Source of the DNA: JABDLO01 sp041749255 | Lineage (GTDB): Bacteria > Bacteroidota > Bacteroidia > Chitinophagales > Saprospiraceae | Reading direction: 5' to 3' | Assembly (NCBI GenBank): GCA_041749255.1 | Contig: JBGTBR010000004.1 | Span: forward strand, 1-64,000 | Length of the DNA stretch: 64,000 nt | Part shown: piece after piece, positions 51,676-60,617 of the stretch | Layout of the letters: each line of letters starts with the position of its first letter | Numbering within the stretch: position 1 is the stretch's first letter | Notes under the pieces: generated by a model | The model's database searches: none | Told to the model about the DNA's origin: nothing | What the model saw: the letters and a program-made list of their open reading frames with translations, nothing else | Translations under genes and position numbers: made by a program

Positions 51676-52127
51676 TTTAATAAAATTATAAGTTTTATAC
51701 CTACTCTCTCTCAGGTTTTCGGCAATCCCTGTTCGAACTTGAGTAAGATATATGGAAGTTCATTACAGATCTTATAAAGACTCTATGCGCACTTGAGACC
51801 CTTAATGGAAATAAAATTGTACCACCACATTTTCACTCAAGATGTAATGCAAATATAATGGTTTAACCAATACAAAAACGGATAAAAACGACCCAAAACG
51901 GATCAAAACGGATCAAAACGGATCAAAACGGATCAAAAAATATATTATTAGTTGGTTAATGACCATTAAATCAGTATATAAAATGGATATGGATTTCTAA
52001 AGTTTGATATGGTGACAACTTTAATTTTCTACTTTTGGCAAGAGAAAAAGAGCTATTGAAAGATTACATTTTTTTTACCTTTAGGTGTATAACTACATTC
52101 ATTTTATAATCAATACCAAGTCCTCCC
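51676..52127. other. Non-coding region with a 10-bp tandem repeat
   Basis: Apart from the tandem repeat at 51872-51940, no gene is seen. It should hold the divergent promoters of the lipoprotein operon and the GMC oxidoreductase gene. Confidence 0.4.
51872..51940. repeat. Tandem array of a 10-bp unit (AAAACGGATC)
   Basis: Four near-exact copies lie at 51895-51938, preceded by degenerate copies (AAAAACGGAT, AAAAACGACC), about seven units in all. The 10-bp period equals one DNA turn, so every unit faces the same side of the helix. Confidence 0.8.
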
Positions 52128-52292
52128 ATGAGTGATCTTTACATCCAAATCGACAACAAATCAGAAAATGAAATGACATACGATGCCATCGTAATAGGTT
52201 CGGGTATTTCCGGAGGATGGGCTGCCAAAGAATTGACGGAAAAGGACTCAAAGTTCTTATGCTGGAAAGGGGAGGAGATTACCGGCATATAA
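52128..52292 (+). pseudogene. Frame-displaced N-terminus of the GMC oxidoreductase
   Basis: ATG at 52128 opens a 54-codon frame, MSDLYIQIDNKSENEMTYDA, then IVIGSGISGGWAAKELTEK, which holds the FAD-binding GxGxxG motif expected at the start of a GMC oxidoreductase. The frame then runs into a stop at 52290. One added A in the run at 52240-52243 would join it to the downstream frame as KELTEKGLKVLMLERG, the expected family sequence. This is either a real frameshift or a homopolymer error. Confidence 0.85.
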
Positions 52293-53833
52293 GAGACTAT
52301 GATGACCGGAGTGTTTTTGAATACCCTCATAGAGGACTCCCCACTATATCTTCCGGAGGAATGCGATCGGATATCACAGGGTGGATGTTTAACGAAACTG
52401 TGATGGAGTCATGGGTCGATGAAACGAAAGAGGGAAAATACACTGAGTCAAAACCCTTCAGATGGGTGAGAGCTTACCGGCTCGGAGGCAGGTCTACCAT
52501 GTGGGGACGGCAATCTTACAGACTATGTGAAATGGATTTTGAAGCCAATGCCAAAGAGAATGTAGGAGTGGATTGGCCTGTGCGTTATAAGGATATTGCC
52601 CCATGGTACGATCATGTGGAGAGGTTTTCTGGAATCAGTGGCTCAAAAGAAGAGCTTGATATATTACCGGATGGGGAATTTCAACCTCCATTTGAACTCA
52701 ACATCGCAGAAAAGAAGGCTGCGGAACAACTCCGGAAAGCATTTGCAGATCGCAGGCTCATCATTGGCAGGGTGGCCAATCTCACCACTCCTCTGACAGG
52801 ACGCGTCAATTGCCAATTCAGAAACCGGTGTTGGCATGGATGTCAGTTTGGTGCCTATTTTTCAACCCAGTCGTCTACACTTCCCGCCGCTGCGGCGACT
52901 GGAAACCTCTCAGTAGCGGTGAATGCCCTGGTTACACGTATATTGTACAATAAAGACACACAAAGAGCGACCGGCGTAGAAGTATTGGATACCTCTACCA
53001 ATAAAACCTATGAATACAAAAGCAAGATCGTGTTTATATGTGCTTCCGCCCTCAATTCTGCATGGATCCTGATGAATAGCGCTACCGATATATGGCCGGA
53101 TGGGCTTGGAAGCAGTAGTGGCGAATTGGGACACAACATTATGGATCACCATTACAACATTGGTGCATATGGAGAATTTCCAGGATTTGAAATTTACAAA
53201 GAATACGGAAGAAGGCCAACCGGATTTTACATTCCGAGATTTGCCAATGTAGGAAAGGATCAAAGAAATTACCTCAGAGGATTTGGCTATCAGGGAGGAG
53301 CTTCCCGTCAATCCTGGAATAGAGGAGCGAACATGGCAGGAATGGGAAAATCGTTCATAGAAGAAATTTCCAGGGAAGGTAGTTGGACGATAGGCATGGG
53401 AGCATTTGGAGAAGTGCTTCCGGATCACAGAAATAAAATCAGCCTGCATCCCACAGAAAGAGACGCCTGGGGATTACCTGTGTTGAATATGGATGCTGAG
53501 ATAAGGGAAAATGAATTAGCCATGCGTAAAGATATGCTCGAAGAAGCGAAAGCCATGCTAGAATACATGGGTGCCAAAAATATAGGCGGCAATGATGGAG
53601 GTCATGAGATGGGACACGGTATCCACGAAATGGGTTCGGCAAGAATGGGTCGCGATCCTAAAACATCGGTTTTGAATGGTTACAATCAGGTATGGGATGC
53701 ACCCAATGTTTTCGTAACAGACGGAGCTTTTATGACATCTTCCTCCTGTGTGAATCCGTCATTGACCTATATGGCTTTTACTGCCAGAGCTACCCATTAC
53801 GCTGTAGATCAATTGAATAAACAAAACCTGTAG
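52217..53833 (+). CDS. GMC-family FAD-dependent oxidoreductase (5'-frameshifted)
   Basis: The open part is 538 codons, but the first residues (MGCQRIDG) are out-of-frame sequence. The true protein would be about 568 residues starting at 52128. From KGLKVLMLERGGD onward it matches the family: RAYRLGGRSTMWGRQSYR, the substrate domain with CRNRCWHGCQFGAYF, an FAD region IVFICASALNSAWIL and a C-terminal HEMGSARMGRDPKTSVLNGYNQVWDAPNVFVTDGA, containing the His-Asn catalytic context. The next gene, 3 bp away, encodes its usual partner, so a membrane-linked sugar or polyol dehydrogenase complex is likely. Confidence 0.85.
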   Translation: MGCQRIDGKGLKVLMLERGGDYRHIRDYDDRSVFEYPHRGLPTISSGGMRSDITGWMFNETVMESWVDETKEGKYTESKPFRWVRAYRLGGRSTMWGRQSYRLCEMDFEANAKENVGVDWPVRYKDIAPWYDHVERFSGISGSKEELDILPDGEFQPPFELNIAEKKAAEQLRKAFADRRLIIGRVANLTTPLTGRVNCQFRNRCWHGCQFGAYFSTQSSTLPAAAATGNLSVAVNALVTRILYNKDTQRATGVEVLDTSTNKTYEYKSKIVFICASALNSAWILMNSATDIWPDGLGSSSGELGHNIMDHHYNIGAYGEFPGFEIYKEYGRRPTGFYIPRFANVGKDQRNYLRGFGYQGGASRQSWNRGANMAGMGKSFIEEISREGSWTIGMGAFGEVLPDHRNKISLHPTERDAWGLPVLNMDAEIRENELAMRKDMLEEAKAMLEYMGAKNIGGNDGGHEMGHGIHEMGSARMGRDPKTSVLNGYNQVWDAPNVFVTDGAFMTSSSCVNPSLTYMAFTARATHYAVDQLNKQNL

Positions 53834-53836
53834 AGC

Positions 53837-54409
53837 ATGAAACGAAGAAAAGCCTTAGTCTGGATGGCAACAGCCATGGGTACGTCACTGGTTGCAACTG
53901 ATCTGCTACTTTTGTCTTGTACGCCGGCAAAAGAGCAAATACCTTCCCTATTTGAACCCTATAGATCTTTGCTTAACCGGATTGGGCATGCCATCCTTCC
54001 AGCTGCTAAACAACATCCCGGATTTTTAGCTATTGGAGAAACAGATGTACTGATAAATATTCTAAGCAACTGCCTGAACTCAGAAGTTCAAAAGCAAATT
54101 CTGCAAGGACTTGAGGATTTACAGGTAAAAACAAATTCCCCATCCGACAACCAATTGGATTCAATAAAAGACGAAGATTTTCTCAACGTCCTGAAACCGA
54201 TCGATCAGAAATGCTATGGAGACCTTCCTGAAGAGGAAAAAGAAGATGTTCAATATTTTAGATTTTTGAAAGACGCTATACTTCTCGTGTACTTTACCAA
54301 TGAAAAGATTATGACTGAAACATTCACCTATGTCAAAGTTCCTGGCAAATACAAAGGTGATATGGAAGTCATTGAAGACGAATACGAAACGCGTTTTGGG
54401 TTTGGGTGA
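53837..54409 (+). CDS. Gluconate 2-dehydrogenase subunit 3 family protein
   Basis: The 190-residue protein has an N-terminal MKRRKALVWMATAMGTSLVAT (Tat-like RRK followed by a hydrophobic run) and a cysteine at LLLSC that may be lipidated. It continues with LLNRIGHAILPAAKQHPGF (the family's characteristic early helix) and a C-terminal FLKDAILLVYFTNEKIMTETF segment. This small subunit accompanies GMC dehydrogenases and is needed for their export or assembly. It lies 3 bp after the oxidoreductase gene. Confidence 0.85.
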   Translation: MKRRKALVWMATAMGTSLVATDLLLLSCTPAKEQIPSLFEPYRSLLNRIGHAILPAAKQHPGFLAIGETDVLINILSNCLNSEVQKQILQGLEDLQVKTNSPSDNQLDSIKDEDFLNVLKPIDQKCYGDLPEEEKEDVQYFRFLKDAILLVYFTNEKIMTETFTYVKVPGKYKGDMEVIEDEYETRFGFG

Positions 54410-54647
54410 CAGTCAAATGAAATGGCTGAAATAATCAAAAGGAAATAGCCCTCTTCCCAAGGGAATATTTTTTATTGATTATCCAAGAGGTATATATTGT
54501 CTCTAAAATCCCGTAAATTCTGTTTTATTTTATTAGTGTTACAGCAATATAACATCAATCTCTTGATTAAAACTTAACATTATAGATTCTCTTCCTTTTA
54601 AGATCTTTTATTAGTATTGTTTGCATTTCAAAATATTAAATAAAATC

Positions 54648-55586
54648 ATGACGAAAAATTCACTTCACACCATACTCGGATCCACAGGAAATATTGGAAA
54701 AGGATTGGCTACTGAATTAAGAAAATATACGGACAAAATACGTCTGGTAAGCAGAAACCCGGTTAAAATTCACAATACAGATGAACTGATGCCTGTCAAT
54801 TTGCTGGAATTTGAAGGCACCCGCAATGCCATTTCTGGATCAGATACGGTATATCTGGTAACAGGGATTGAGTATAAAACCAGGATTTGGGAGGAGCAGT
54901 GGCCTGTCATTATGAAAAATGTCATAAAGGCCTGTCAGGAGCACGAGGCAAAATTGGTTTTCTTTGATAATATGTATTGTTATGACCCAGATCATATAGG
55001 TCACCTTACGGAAGACACGCCTATACGTCCTCTGAGTCGGAAAGGAAAAGTGCGCGCTTCTATTGCTTCAATGATAATGGACGAGGTAGAATCCGGTAAT
55101 TTGCAAGCCATGATAGTAAGGGCGGCTGATTTTTACGGTCCCGGCTGCAGGCTCAGTTTTCTTCACGAATCGGTAATTCATCGAATGCAAGCCGGAAAAA
55201 CACCTCAATGGTTATACAATGCCAGCAAAAAACATTCATTTACCTACGTACCAGATGCAGTGCATGCCACAGCTTTTCTCGCCCAGAAGGATGAAGCCTG
55301 GGGACAGGTTTGGCACCTTCCTACTTCTAAAGAATACCCAAGTGGTGATGAAATTGTAAAGATTTTAGCTGACGAACTGGGAATCAAACCAAAACTACAG
55401 GTTTTGCCTCCTATTGGCGTCAATCTGGTTTCAATCTTTATTCCTGTTTTAAAAGAGATAAAAGAATTGAAGTATCAACTCGCTGAGGATTATTGTTTTG
55501 ATTCTACAAAAATAGAAAAAGCGTACGGGTTACAACCTATCAGGATAAAAGAAGGCCTCAAAGCTTGTTTGGAATGGAAAGGCTGA
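54648..55586 (+). CDS. NAD-dependent epimerase/dehydratase-like SDR protein
   Basis: The protein has 312 residues from the ATG at 54648. The Rossmann motif TILGSTGNIGKGLATEL is at residues 8-24, followed by VRLVSRNPVKI-type, DTVYLVTGIEYKT and LVFFDNMYCYD segments. MIVRAADFYGPG and FTYVPDAVHATAFLAQ near 155-200 are typical of extended or atypical SDR enzymes. The canonical YxxxK is not obvious (it may be replaced in DNMYCYDPDH), so catalysis is uncertain. Substrate unknown. Confidence 0.82.
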   Translation: MTKNSLHTILGSTGNIGKGLATELRKYTDKIRLVSRNPVKIHNTDELMPVNLLEFEGTRNAISGSDTVYLVTGIEYKTRIWEEQWPVIMKNVIKACQEHEAKLVFFDNMYCYDPDHIGHLTEDTPIRPLSRKGKVRASIASMIMDEVESGNLQAMIVRAADFYGPGCRLSFLHESVIHRMQAGKTPQWLYNASKKHSFTYVPDAVHATAFLAQKDEAWGQVWHLPTSKEYPSGDEIVKILADELGIKPKLQVLPPIGVNLVSIFIPVLKEIKELKYQLAEDYCFDSTKIEKAYGLQPIRIKEGLKACLEWKG

Positions 55587-55778
55587 ATACAAATGCTTCC
55601 AACTTTTTATTTACATTGTATTAACATCGCTTTGGAACTGGTTAATACAAGTAGAGCATGGCTTAGATACAGTGTTTATTAAGCGTTGATACGGTGATAT
55701 AATTTTTAAGTTTTCCCAGTATTGACCGATCCGGAAGATGCGTTAACACCTCCCGAACCAGTCAGAACCAGGCTCGAA

Positions 55779-56126
55779 TCAAAACGGCAGTTCTCTTTTG
55801 GAGATCTTCAGGAAATCCCTTGCTATGATTTCTGAAATGTGCTTTGTATTGCCGTCTTTACCTTCAAAAGAGCGGTGTCGGAGTTGACCGTTAATGGCTA
55901 CTTCAGTGCCTTTTTTGAGAAGTGTAGCCATGGTATCGGCAAGTTTTCCCCAGGCAACGACATTGTGCCATTGGGTGTCCTGGACCTGTTCCCCTTTGTT
56001 GTTTTTGTAATAATCAGACGTAGCCAGGGTGATGCGTGCCATTTTAGTACCTGAATCAAAAGTGGTTAATTCCACATCTCTTCCAAGGTTACCGATAAGC
56101 TGAACGTTGTTTCTTAAAGCTTTCAT
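55779..56126 (-). CDS. ssb: Single-stranded DNA-binding protein, short paralog 2
   Basis: The 115-residue OB-fold SSB has the same length as paralog 1 and about 83 of 115 residues identical. Motifs are VQLIGNLGRDVELTTFDSG, TQWHNVVAWGKLAD and GQLRHRSFEGKDG. There is no linker, but the final residues KRELPF keep the Leu-Pro-Phe tip that in full-length SSBs contacts partner proteins; paralog 1 has lost it. An upstream alternative start would run through the leader hairpin, so the ATG at 56126 is used. Confidence 0.93.
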   Translation of the reverse strand: MKALRNNVQLIGNLGRDVELTTFDSGTKMARITLATSDYYKNNKGEQVQDTQWHNVVAWGKLADTMATLLKKGTEVAINGQLRHRSFEGKDGNTKHISEIIARDFLKISKRELPF

Positions 56127-56135
56127 TTTTAAACT

Positions 56136-56187
56136 GTTTTGTATCCTTCCTGAAATTTTTATTGTTTTTTTATGTATCCGGAAGGAC
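56136..56187 (-). promoter_or_regulatory. ssb2 5'-leader hairpin and GATACAAAA motif
   Basis: On the minus strand GTCCTTCCGG (56187-56178) pairs with CAGGAAGGAT (56152-56143) around a 25-nt A-rich loop. GATACAAAA follows with 19 nt from its G (56145) to the start codon, exactly as for ssb1. GTTTCACCCGTC precedes it. Stem sequence differs from ssb1 while the pairing is kept. Confidence 0.55.
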
Positions 56188-56227
56188 GGGTGAAACAAAA
56201 AAGTGATCGTTGTGATCGTTATCGATG

Positions 56228-56320
56228 CAAAGATGTAGGAGGTGTGGGAGGTTAATCGTATCTTTTACGTGTACATACGATTGTATGCGTTTGTAAGCAT
56301 TTAATATACGTTTGTAAACG
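56228..56320 (-). promoter_or_regulatory. ssb2 promoter with paired palindromic operators
   Basis: On the minus strand a perfect copy of CGTTTACAAACG (56320-56309) is followed 21 bp on by a 10/12 copy (56299-56288). CGTAAAAGATACGA (56269-56256) is identical to the ssb1 element, and the -7 box CATCTTTG (56235-56228) lies 21 nt beyond it. The palindrome pair is 10 bp further from the promoter than in ssb1, one helical turn. Confidence 0.65.
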
Positions 56321-56340
56321 GATAGAGATGAAAATGGGAT

Positions 56341-56682
56341 GGTGATTATCCCTTAAATAGGGTGGTTTGCTGTTTGCTTCGGATCAAAAAAAATAATATC
56401 TAGTGTGTAGAACTTTTTCTATGAGTATTCTTCTGAAGGTATAAATAAGGATTTCCCGTGATCGAATTAATGGATGCAATCCTTTAGCATAAAAGCCATC
56501 TGTGGAATAATTCTTTTAACATCCATTTTTACCACCTCCTCATCTTCCAATTTAACACTATTTCATAAACAGAATTTCTATCAGTATGCATAAGCGCGAT
56601 CTGCTGGCATAATAAATAAATTACCTTATTAACCTTTTCAAAAAAAGATTACATATACCATTGAAATCGAATATTAAACAAT
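56341..56682. other. Divergent intergenic region between ssb2 and the TonB receptor operon
   Basis: About 340 bp beyond the ssb2 operators, AT-rich. It should hold the receptor promoter. No gene or repeat was recognised. Confidence 0.4.
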
Positions 56683-59052
56683 ATGGTTATGAAATTTTTT
56701 ACCTTTTGCCTCCTTATATCAGGTTTCCAAACTTTGCAAAGTCAGTCTTTAGTCCAAAATGTACGGGGAAGGATAATAGATGCTGAAACCAAAGATCCTC
56801 TAATAGGTGCTGAAATCTACCTGGTTGGTTCCAATCCATTAATAGGCACCATTTCGGACCTCGATGGAAATTTCATTTTAGAAAAAATCCCGGTGGGTCG
56901 ACAAATCATCCAGGGTAATTATCTGGGCTATCAATCTATTATTCGCGATAATATCCTTATTAATTCGGCTCATGAATATTACCTGGAATTAGAACTCTTA
57001 CCTGGGATTGAATTAACTGAAGTTGTGATACAGGCATATAGCAGAAAACAACCGGTCAATGAGCAAATCATTTCCAGCCACAGACGATTGGATCCTGAAG
57101 AATTGCAGTTTCATGCTGCAACGGCTAACGATCCGGGAAGATTGGTGATGGGATTTCCCGGAGTTCAACCTTCCAGAGACAGTCGGAGTGACATTATAAT
57201 CAGGGGCAATTCATCGGCCGGTATTTTGTGGAGGCTGGAAGGTCTGGACATTCCCAATCCCAATCATTTTGCACGACGAGGTTCATCAGGTGGAGGAATT
57301 ACTATTTTCAGTGCATCGCTTTTAGGTAGCTCAGATTTTATGACAGGTGCTTTTCCTTCAGAGTACGGAAATGCCTATGCAGGAGTTTTTGATATGAAAT
57401 TCCGGCATGGAAATCTTTTTAAAAATGCACAAACAATTAGAGCGGGAATTCTTGGATTGGATATTGCATCTGAAGGGCCGATCACAAAAGGGAAGACTTC
57501 GTATCTTGCCAATTTCAGGTATTCCACCCTTGGAATATTAAATGCTGCTGGCATTCATTTGGTAGGACCCAGAACCGACAATAATTTCCAGGATCTCTCC
57601 TTTAAAATTTTTCACAAGGGTAATAAAAGCTACTTCAGTTTGTGGGGGATGGGAGGAAACAGCAGGGAAGATTTTCGACCAAATGATTTGCCATGGTCGA
57701 CATATAGTGACTATACATCGCATAAGTTCACTACCCTAACGGGTGTGGTAGGAGCCACCTATAATCAAATTATTGATGATAATTCATATATCCAGGTAAA
57801 CGCAGGATTTATGGGTCAGGATATTCTTTTCAGGAATGATACTCTTAACTCCTTAGAAGAAAGAACAGTAATCAACGATGAAAACTACTATTCATCCCGA
57901 TTGACTTCACATGCTTTTTACAAAAGAAATTTTAACTCAAAACTAAATGCAAAATTTGGAATCATCGCCACGAAATTATTTTACCAAATGTCCCATAGTA
58001 AATGGAACAGATCAACTGGAAATTTTGAGACTTTGATCCAATCCGATTCTGATAATAATGCAACGCTTCAGGATTCTTTTGGAATTCCTCATCAGTTTCA
58101 ATCTTACTTTCAATTTTCATACAAGCCGGCTTTAAAATGGACCATTCATGGTGGAATACATTTTTTAAGTGCAACAATCACACAAAACAATAATTCCGTT
58201 GACCCGCGAATGGGTATTCAATATACTTTATCAGATAAAAGTTCTTTGAACTTTTCATTGGGAATATTCAGTAGTTTGCCTCCTCCCGGATCTTATTATT
58301 ATCTGGAACAAGGCAGGTATGTCAATAGTTATCTTTCTTTCATCAAATCCAGGCAAATCGTTTTGGGCTTTCAGCAAGGGCTGGGTAAGACTTTAAACCT
58401 CCAGATAGAGGCATATGCCCAATACTTGTGGGATGTCCCTGTGGGAAATAATCCCAATGAAATCTATTGGTCTCTCAATGATGTACAGGGATTTGCAAAC
58501 CAACCCTTGCTTTCAACAGGTACTGGTCTGAACAGAGGCATCGAGATTACATTGGAAAAATTTTTTTCAAAAGGAGTATTCTTTGTTTTCGGAACTTCCA
58601 TATTCAATTCAACTTTCAAAATTCCCTCAAATACTATGTCTTTCAATACACAATACAACAGTCAAATTGCCACAAATTTTACGGGCGGCAAAACATGGGC
58701 TATTAGTGAAAATACATTCATTGAAGCCGGATTAAGGCTAATTTATAATTCCGGCCATCCTATAACTCCTGTTTTGTCGGCCTACAAAGAATTAGATGGG
58801 GATAAGCCTGTATTGGATGGAAATAATCCATTTTCTGAAAGAGTCAGTTATTACTTCCGTCCCGATTTGCGTCTTGCATTAAGAAAAAATTTAAATAAGT
58901 CCGCTTATTGGCTCGCACTGGATGTTCAAAACTTTATCAACAGAAGAAATGAGGATTTTATAGATTATGAGTTTAATGCAGTACAAAGAAATTGGGAACA
59001 CCGGCTTCAGTCACCTCTTACACCTTTACTCACTTTCCAAATTGATTTTTGA
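56683..59052 (+). CDS. TonB-dependent outer-membrane receptor with N-terminal carboxypeptidase-like domain
   Basis: The 789-residue protein has a signal peptide ending near LQSQ (residue 21). Residues about 25-110 form a carboxypeptidase-D regulatory-like domain (VRGRIIDAETKDPLIGAEIYL). The plug domain follows (RLVMGFPGVQPSRDSRSDIIIRGNSS, LDIPNPNHFA, EYGNAYAGVFDMKFR), then the beta-barrel ending in an aromatic strand (PLTPLLTFQIDF). It probably imports a large ligand such as a peptide, glycan or siderophore. No SusD partner is adjacent. It overlaps the next tiny gene by one base (TGATG). Confidence 0.9.
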   Translation: MVMKFFTFCLLISGFQTLQSQSLVQNVRGRIIDAETKDPLIGAEIYLVGSNPLIGTISDLDGNFILEKIPVGRQIIQGNYLGYQSIIRDNILINSAHEYYLELELLPGIELTEVVIQAYSRKQPVNEQIISSHRRLDPEELQFHAATANDPGRLVMGFPGVQPSRDSRSDIIIRGNSSAGILWRLEGLDIPNPNHFARRGSSGGGITIFSASLLGSSDFMTGAFPSEYGNAYAGVFDMKFRHGNLFKNAQTIRAGILGLDIASEGPITKGKTSYLANFRYSTLGILNAAGIHLVGPRTDNNFQDLSFKIFHKGNKSYFSLWGMGGNSREDFRPNDLPWSTYSDYTSHKFTTLTGVVGATYNQIIDDNSYIQVNAGFMGQDILFRNDTLNSLEERTVINDENYYSSRLTSHAFYKRNFNSKLNAKFGIIATKLFYQMSHSKWNRSTGNFETLIQSDSDNNATLQDSFGIPHQFQSYFQFSYKPALKWTIHGGIHFLSATITQNNNSVDPRMGIQYTLSDKSSLNFSLGIFSSLPPPGSYYYLEQGRYVNSYLSFIKSRQIVLGFQQGLGKTLNLQIEAYAQYLWDVPVGNNPNEIYWSLNDVQGFANQPLLSTGTGLNRGIEITLEKFFSKGVFFVFGTSIFNSTFKIPSNTMSFNTQYNSQIATNFTGGKTWAISENTFIEAGLRLIYNSGHPITPVLSAYKELDGDKPVLDGNNPFSERVSYYFRPDLRLALRKNLNKSAYWLALDVQNFINRRNEDFIDYEFNAVQRNWEHRLQSPLTPLLTFQIDF

Positions 59053-59159
59053 TGAATAATAAATCCACTCTACTGGTCTGGTCAAAATACATATTGGGCA
59101 TTTTTATTTTGGGGTTACTGGTGGACTTAAAATCATTCTTTCAATACAAAGTAAAATAG
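59052..59159 (+). CDS. 35-residue single-pass membrane microprotein coupled to the TonB receptor
   Basis: The ATG overlaps the receptor stop (TGATG). The product is MNNKSTLLVWSKYILGIF followed by ILGLLVDLKSF and FQYKVK, with one helix near residues 12-26 flanked by lysines. A tiny membrane protein translationally coupled to the receptor is plausible, and it lies between the receptor and a second small membrane protein. Too short for family recognition; random occurrence cannot be excluded. Confidence 0.5.
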   Translation: MNNKSTLLVWSKYILGIFILGLLVDLKSFFQYKVK

Positions 59160-59179
59160 TCTAGGAACGATTGTTTATT

Positions 59180-59476
59180 ATGACACATAACAACTTAAAA
59201 TCAAAAGAAAAAAAATTTATTCTATTGACACTTTTAGTGGTTCACATTATCTTTATGTCTTCAGTATTCAGAACTTTAAACTCTCCGGAAATCTATGAGA
59301 AGGAACCGGATTATATAGGCCATAATGTTGCAGAATTTTTTCAAAATGTAAACAACTCTGTTACCATGCAATTTGAAATTACGGGTTTTATGGTGGAGGA
59401 AACCCTTCCATTTAATGAGGTTGCCCGTCATGAGAAGCCGGATTCAACAGGAAATCTACGCTTTAACGATAACTAA
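59180..59476 (+). CDS. Small membrane-anchored protein downstream of the TonB receptor
   Basis: The protein has 98 residues from the ATG at 59180 (a TTG lies three codons upstream). A basic N-terminus (KSKEKK) precedes one hydrophobic helix near 15-31 (FILLTLLVVHIIFMSSVF). A 65-residue periplasmic part follows (EKEPDYIGHNVAEFFQNVNNSVTMQFEI). No family is recognised. It lies 20 bp after the microprotein and probably belongs to the same transcript, which ends convergent to the sigma factor gene. Confidence 0.6.
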   Translation: MTHNNLKSKEKKFILLTLLVVHIIFMSSVFRTLNSPEIYEKEPDYIGHNVAEFFQNVNNSVTMQFEITGFMVEETLPFNEVARHEKPDSTGNLRFNDN

Positions 59477-59485
59477 ACATGGTTT

Positions 59486-60031
59486 TTAAACGCAACCATA
59501 ACGTAAAATCCTCAGTTTTTTCAATACCTGACATCTTTTGGATTTTAATGAATTTACTGTTGTGAATGTAGACATTTTATATAGAACTACTTCTTCATCA
59601 CTATATCCTTCCAAATAATGCAGACGCAGGATTTCCGAGGCTGGTTTATTTAAATTTTGAAGATAAAATTGAATTTCATTTTTTATTTCAAAACTTCTGG
59701 CTATATCGCCAGCATCCTCATGTTCATATAGATGTTCCTGATTCAAAATGCATCGTTGGTAAGTTGTCTTTCTGATTTGATTTTTGATCAGGTTCCTTAA
59801 TATGAGAATTCCGTAAATCTTAGGATCAGTTCCATTATAATGGTAGAGACCACCTTTAATCTTTTCTAAAAAAAGTAAAATGGCATCATGGATTAATTCT
59901 TCCATTTCTTCGCGAGAAATTTTTAGAGATGGGAGTAGTTTTCTGGAAGTATCCATTAATACCTTTCTTAATTCTAATACGGAATCACTATGCCCCAACT
60001 TCAGGCCCTCATAAAGTTTTTTTTCTTCCAT
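59486..60031 (-). CDS. Sigma-70-like RNA polymerase sigma factor (ECF-like)
   Basis: In this 181-residue protein, region 2 is ELIHDAILLFLEKIKGGLYHYNGTDPKIYGILILRNLIKNQIRK. Region 4 is PASEILRLHYLEGYSDEEVVLYKMSTFTTVNSLKSKRCQVLKKLR, with the helix-turn-helix near residue 150. No anti-sigma gene is adjacent. It converges on the TonB receptor operon and might regulate it, but nothing in the sequence shows this directly. Confidence 0.8.
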   Translation of the reverse strand: MEEKKLYEGLKLGHSDSVLELRKVLMDTSRKLLPSLKISREEMEELIHDAILLFLEKIKGGLYHYNGTDPKIYGILILRNLIKNQIRKTTYQRCILNQEHLYEHEDAGDIARSFEIKNEIQFYLQNLNKPASEILRLHYLEGYSDEEVVLYKMSTFTTVNSLKSKRCQVLKKLRILRYGCV

Positions 60032-60617
60032 ATTTTAATGATATTTTACCAATGCGTGAATCCCTAAATCATAAATAAAAACTTGTCGAAATTTCTTGGG
60101 GTTTATATTGCTTAAATTTACATATTTGCAAAACTTTAACAGCATCCATTGTTTATATCAGGTATATTTATGTGTCAACATGCCATATAGCCATATAAAC
60201 ATGTTGATGGATTGTCTTCAAGACTTATCTTTAAAGTTGGATGTTTGAGATTGTGGCTTTATCCTCTTTCAATCATAGAATAAAAATGATAAAATTAGCA
60301 TGAATAGGAATGCGGCTTTAGCCATTCTACATGATAATTAACACATAATGAGGTCTTTAGCCCAATTAATTAAAAGCTGATTCGACGGTTTTGAAACCTT
60401 TCATGAGCTTGGTGTGATTTAAATCTCATAGCTCTGTCAGTACAATCATTTAAAAGAAAACGCCCTTTTAAAGACATCCACCCAAGGTTTTCAGCCTGAT
60501 AAGTGAACTCCTCATCCAATGCTCTCCTAAAATTTTGTTTCCATACGTATTAACCTGTCAACATCACAGTAACATATACCAGTATATTATATGTTAACAA
60601 TTAAAATCTTAACCTTT
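60032..60617. other. Non-coding region with a GGCTTTAGCC palindrome
   Basis: AATGcGGCTTTAGCCaTT (60309-60326) is an imperfect palindrome of the same kind as at 39901-39951. The text before it (TGAATAG) also precedes the copy at 39901. GTCTTTAGCCC follows at about 60353. No gene is supported in the remaining sequence, which should hold the sigma factor promoter and that of the next gene. Confidence 0.45.

Noticed and set aside
51872..51940. Short regular repeats as a CRISPR array
   Set aside because: The units are contiguous 10-mers without spacers and no cas gene is present.
52217..52240. MGCQRIDG as the true N-terminus of the GMC oxidoreductase
   Set aside because: It removes the essential FAD-binding GxGxxG motif, which is present one frame over just upstream.
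52236..52248. Programmed ribosomal frameshift in the GMC gene
   Set aside because: The A run is short (GAAAAGG), no slippery heptamer with a downstream stem is evident, and the family is not known to use frameshifting. A mutation or sequencing error is simpler.
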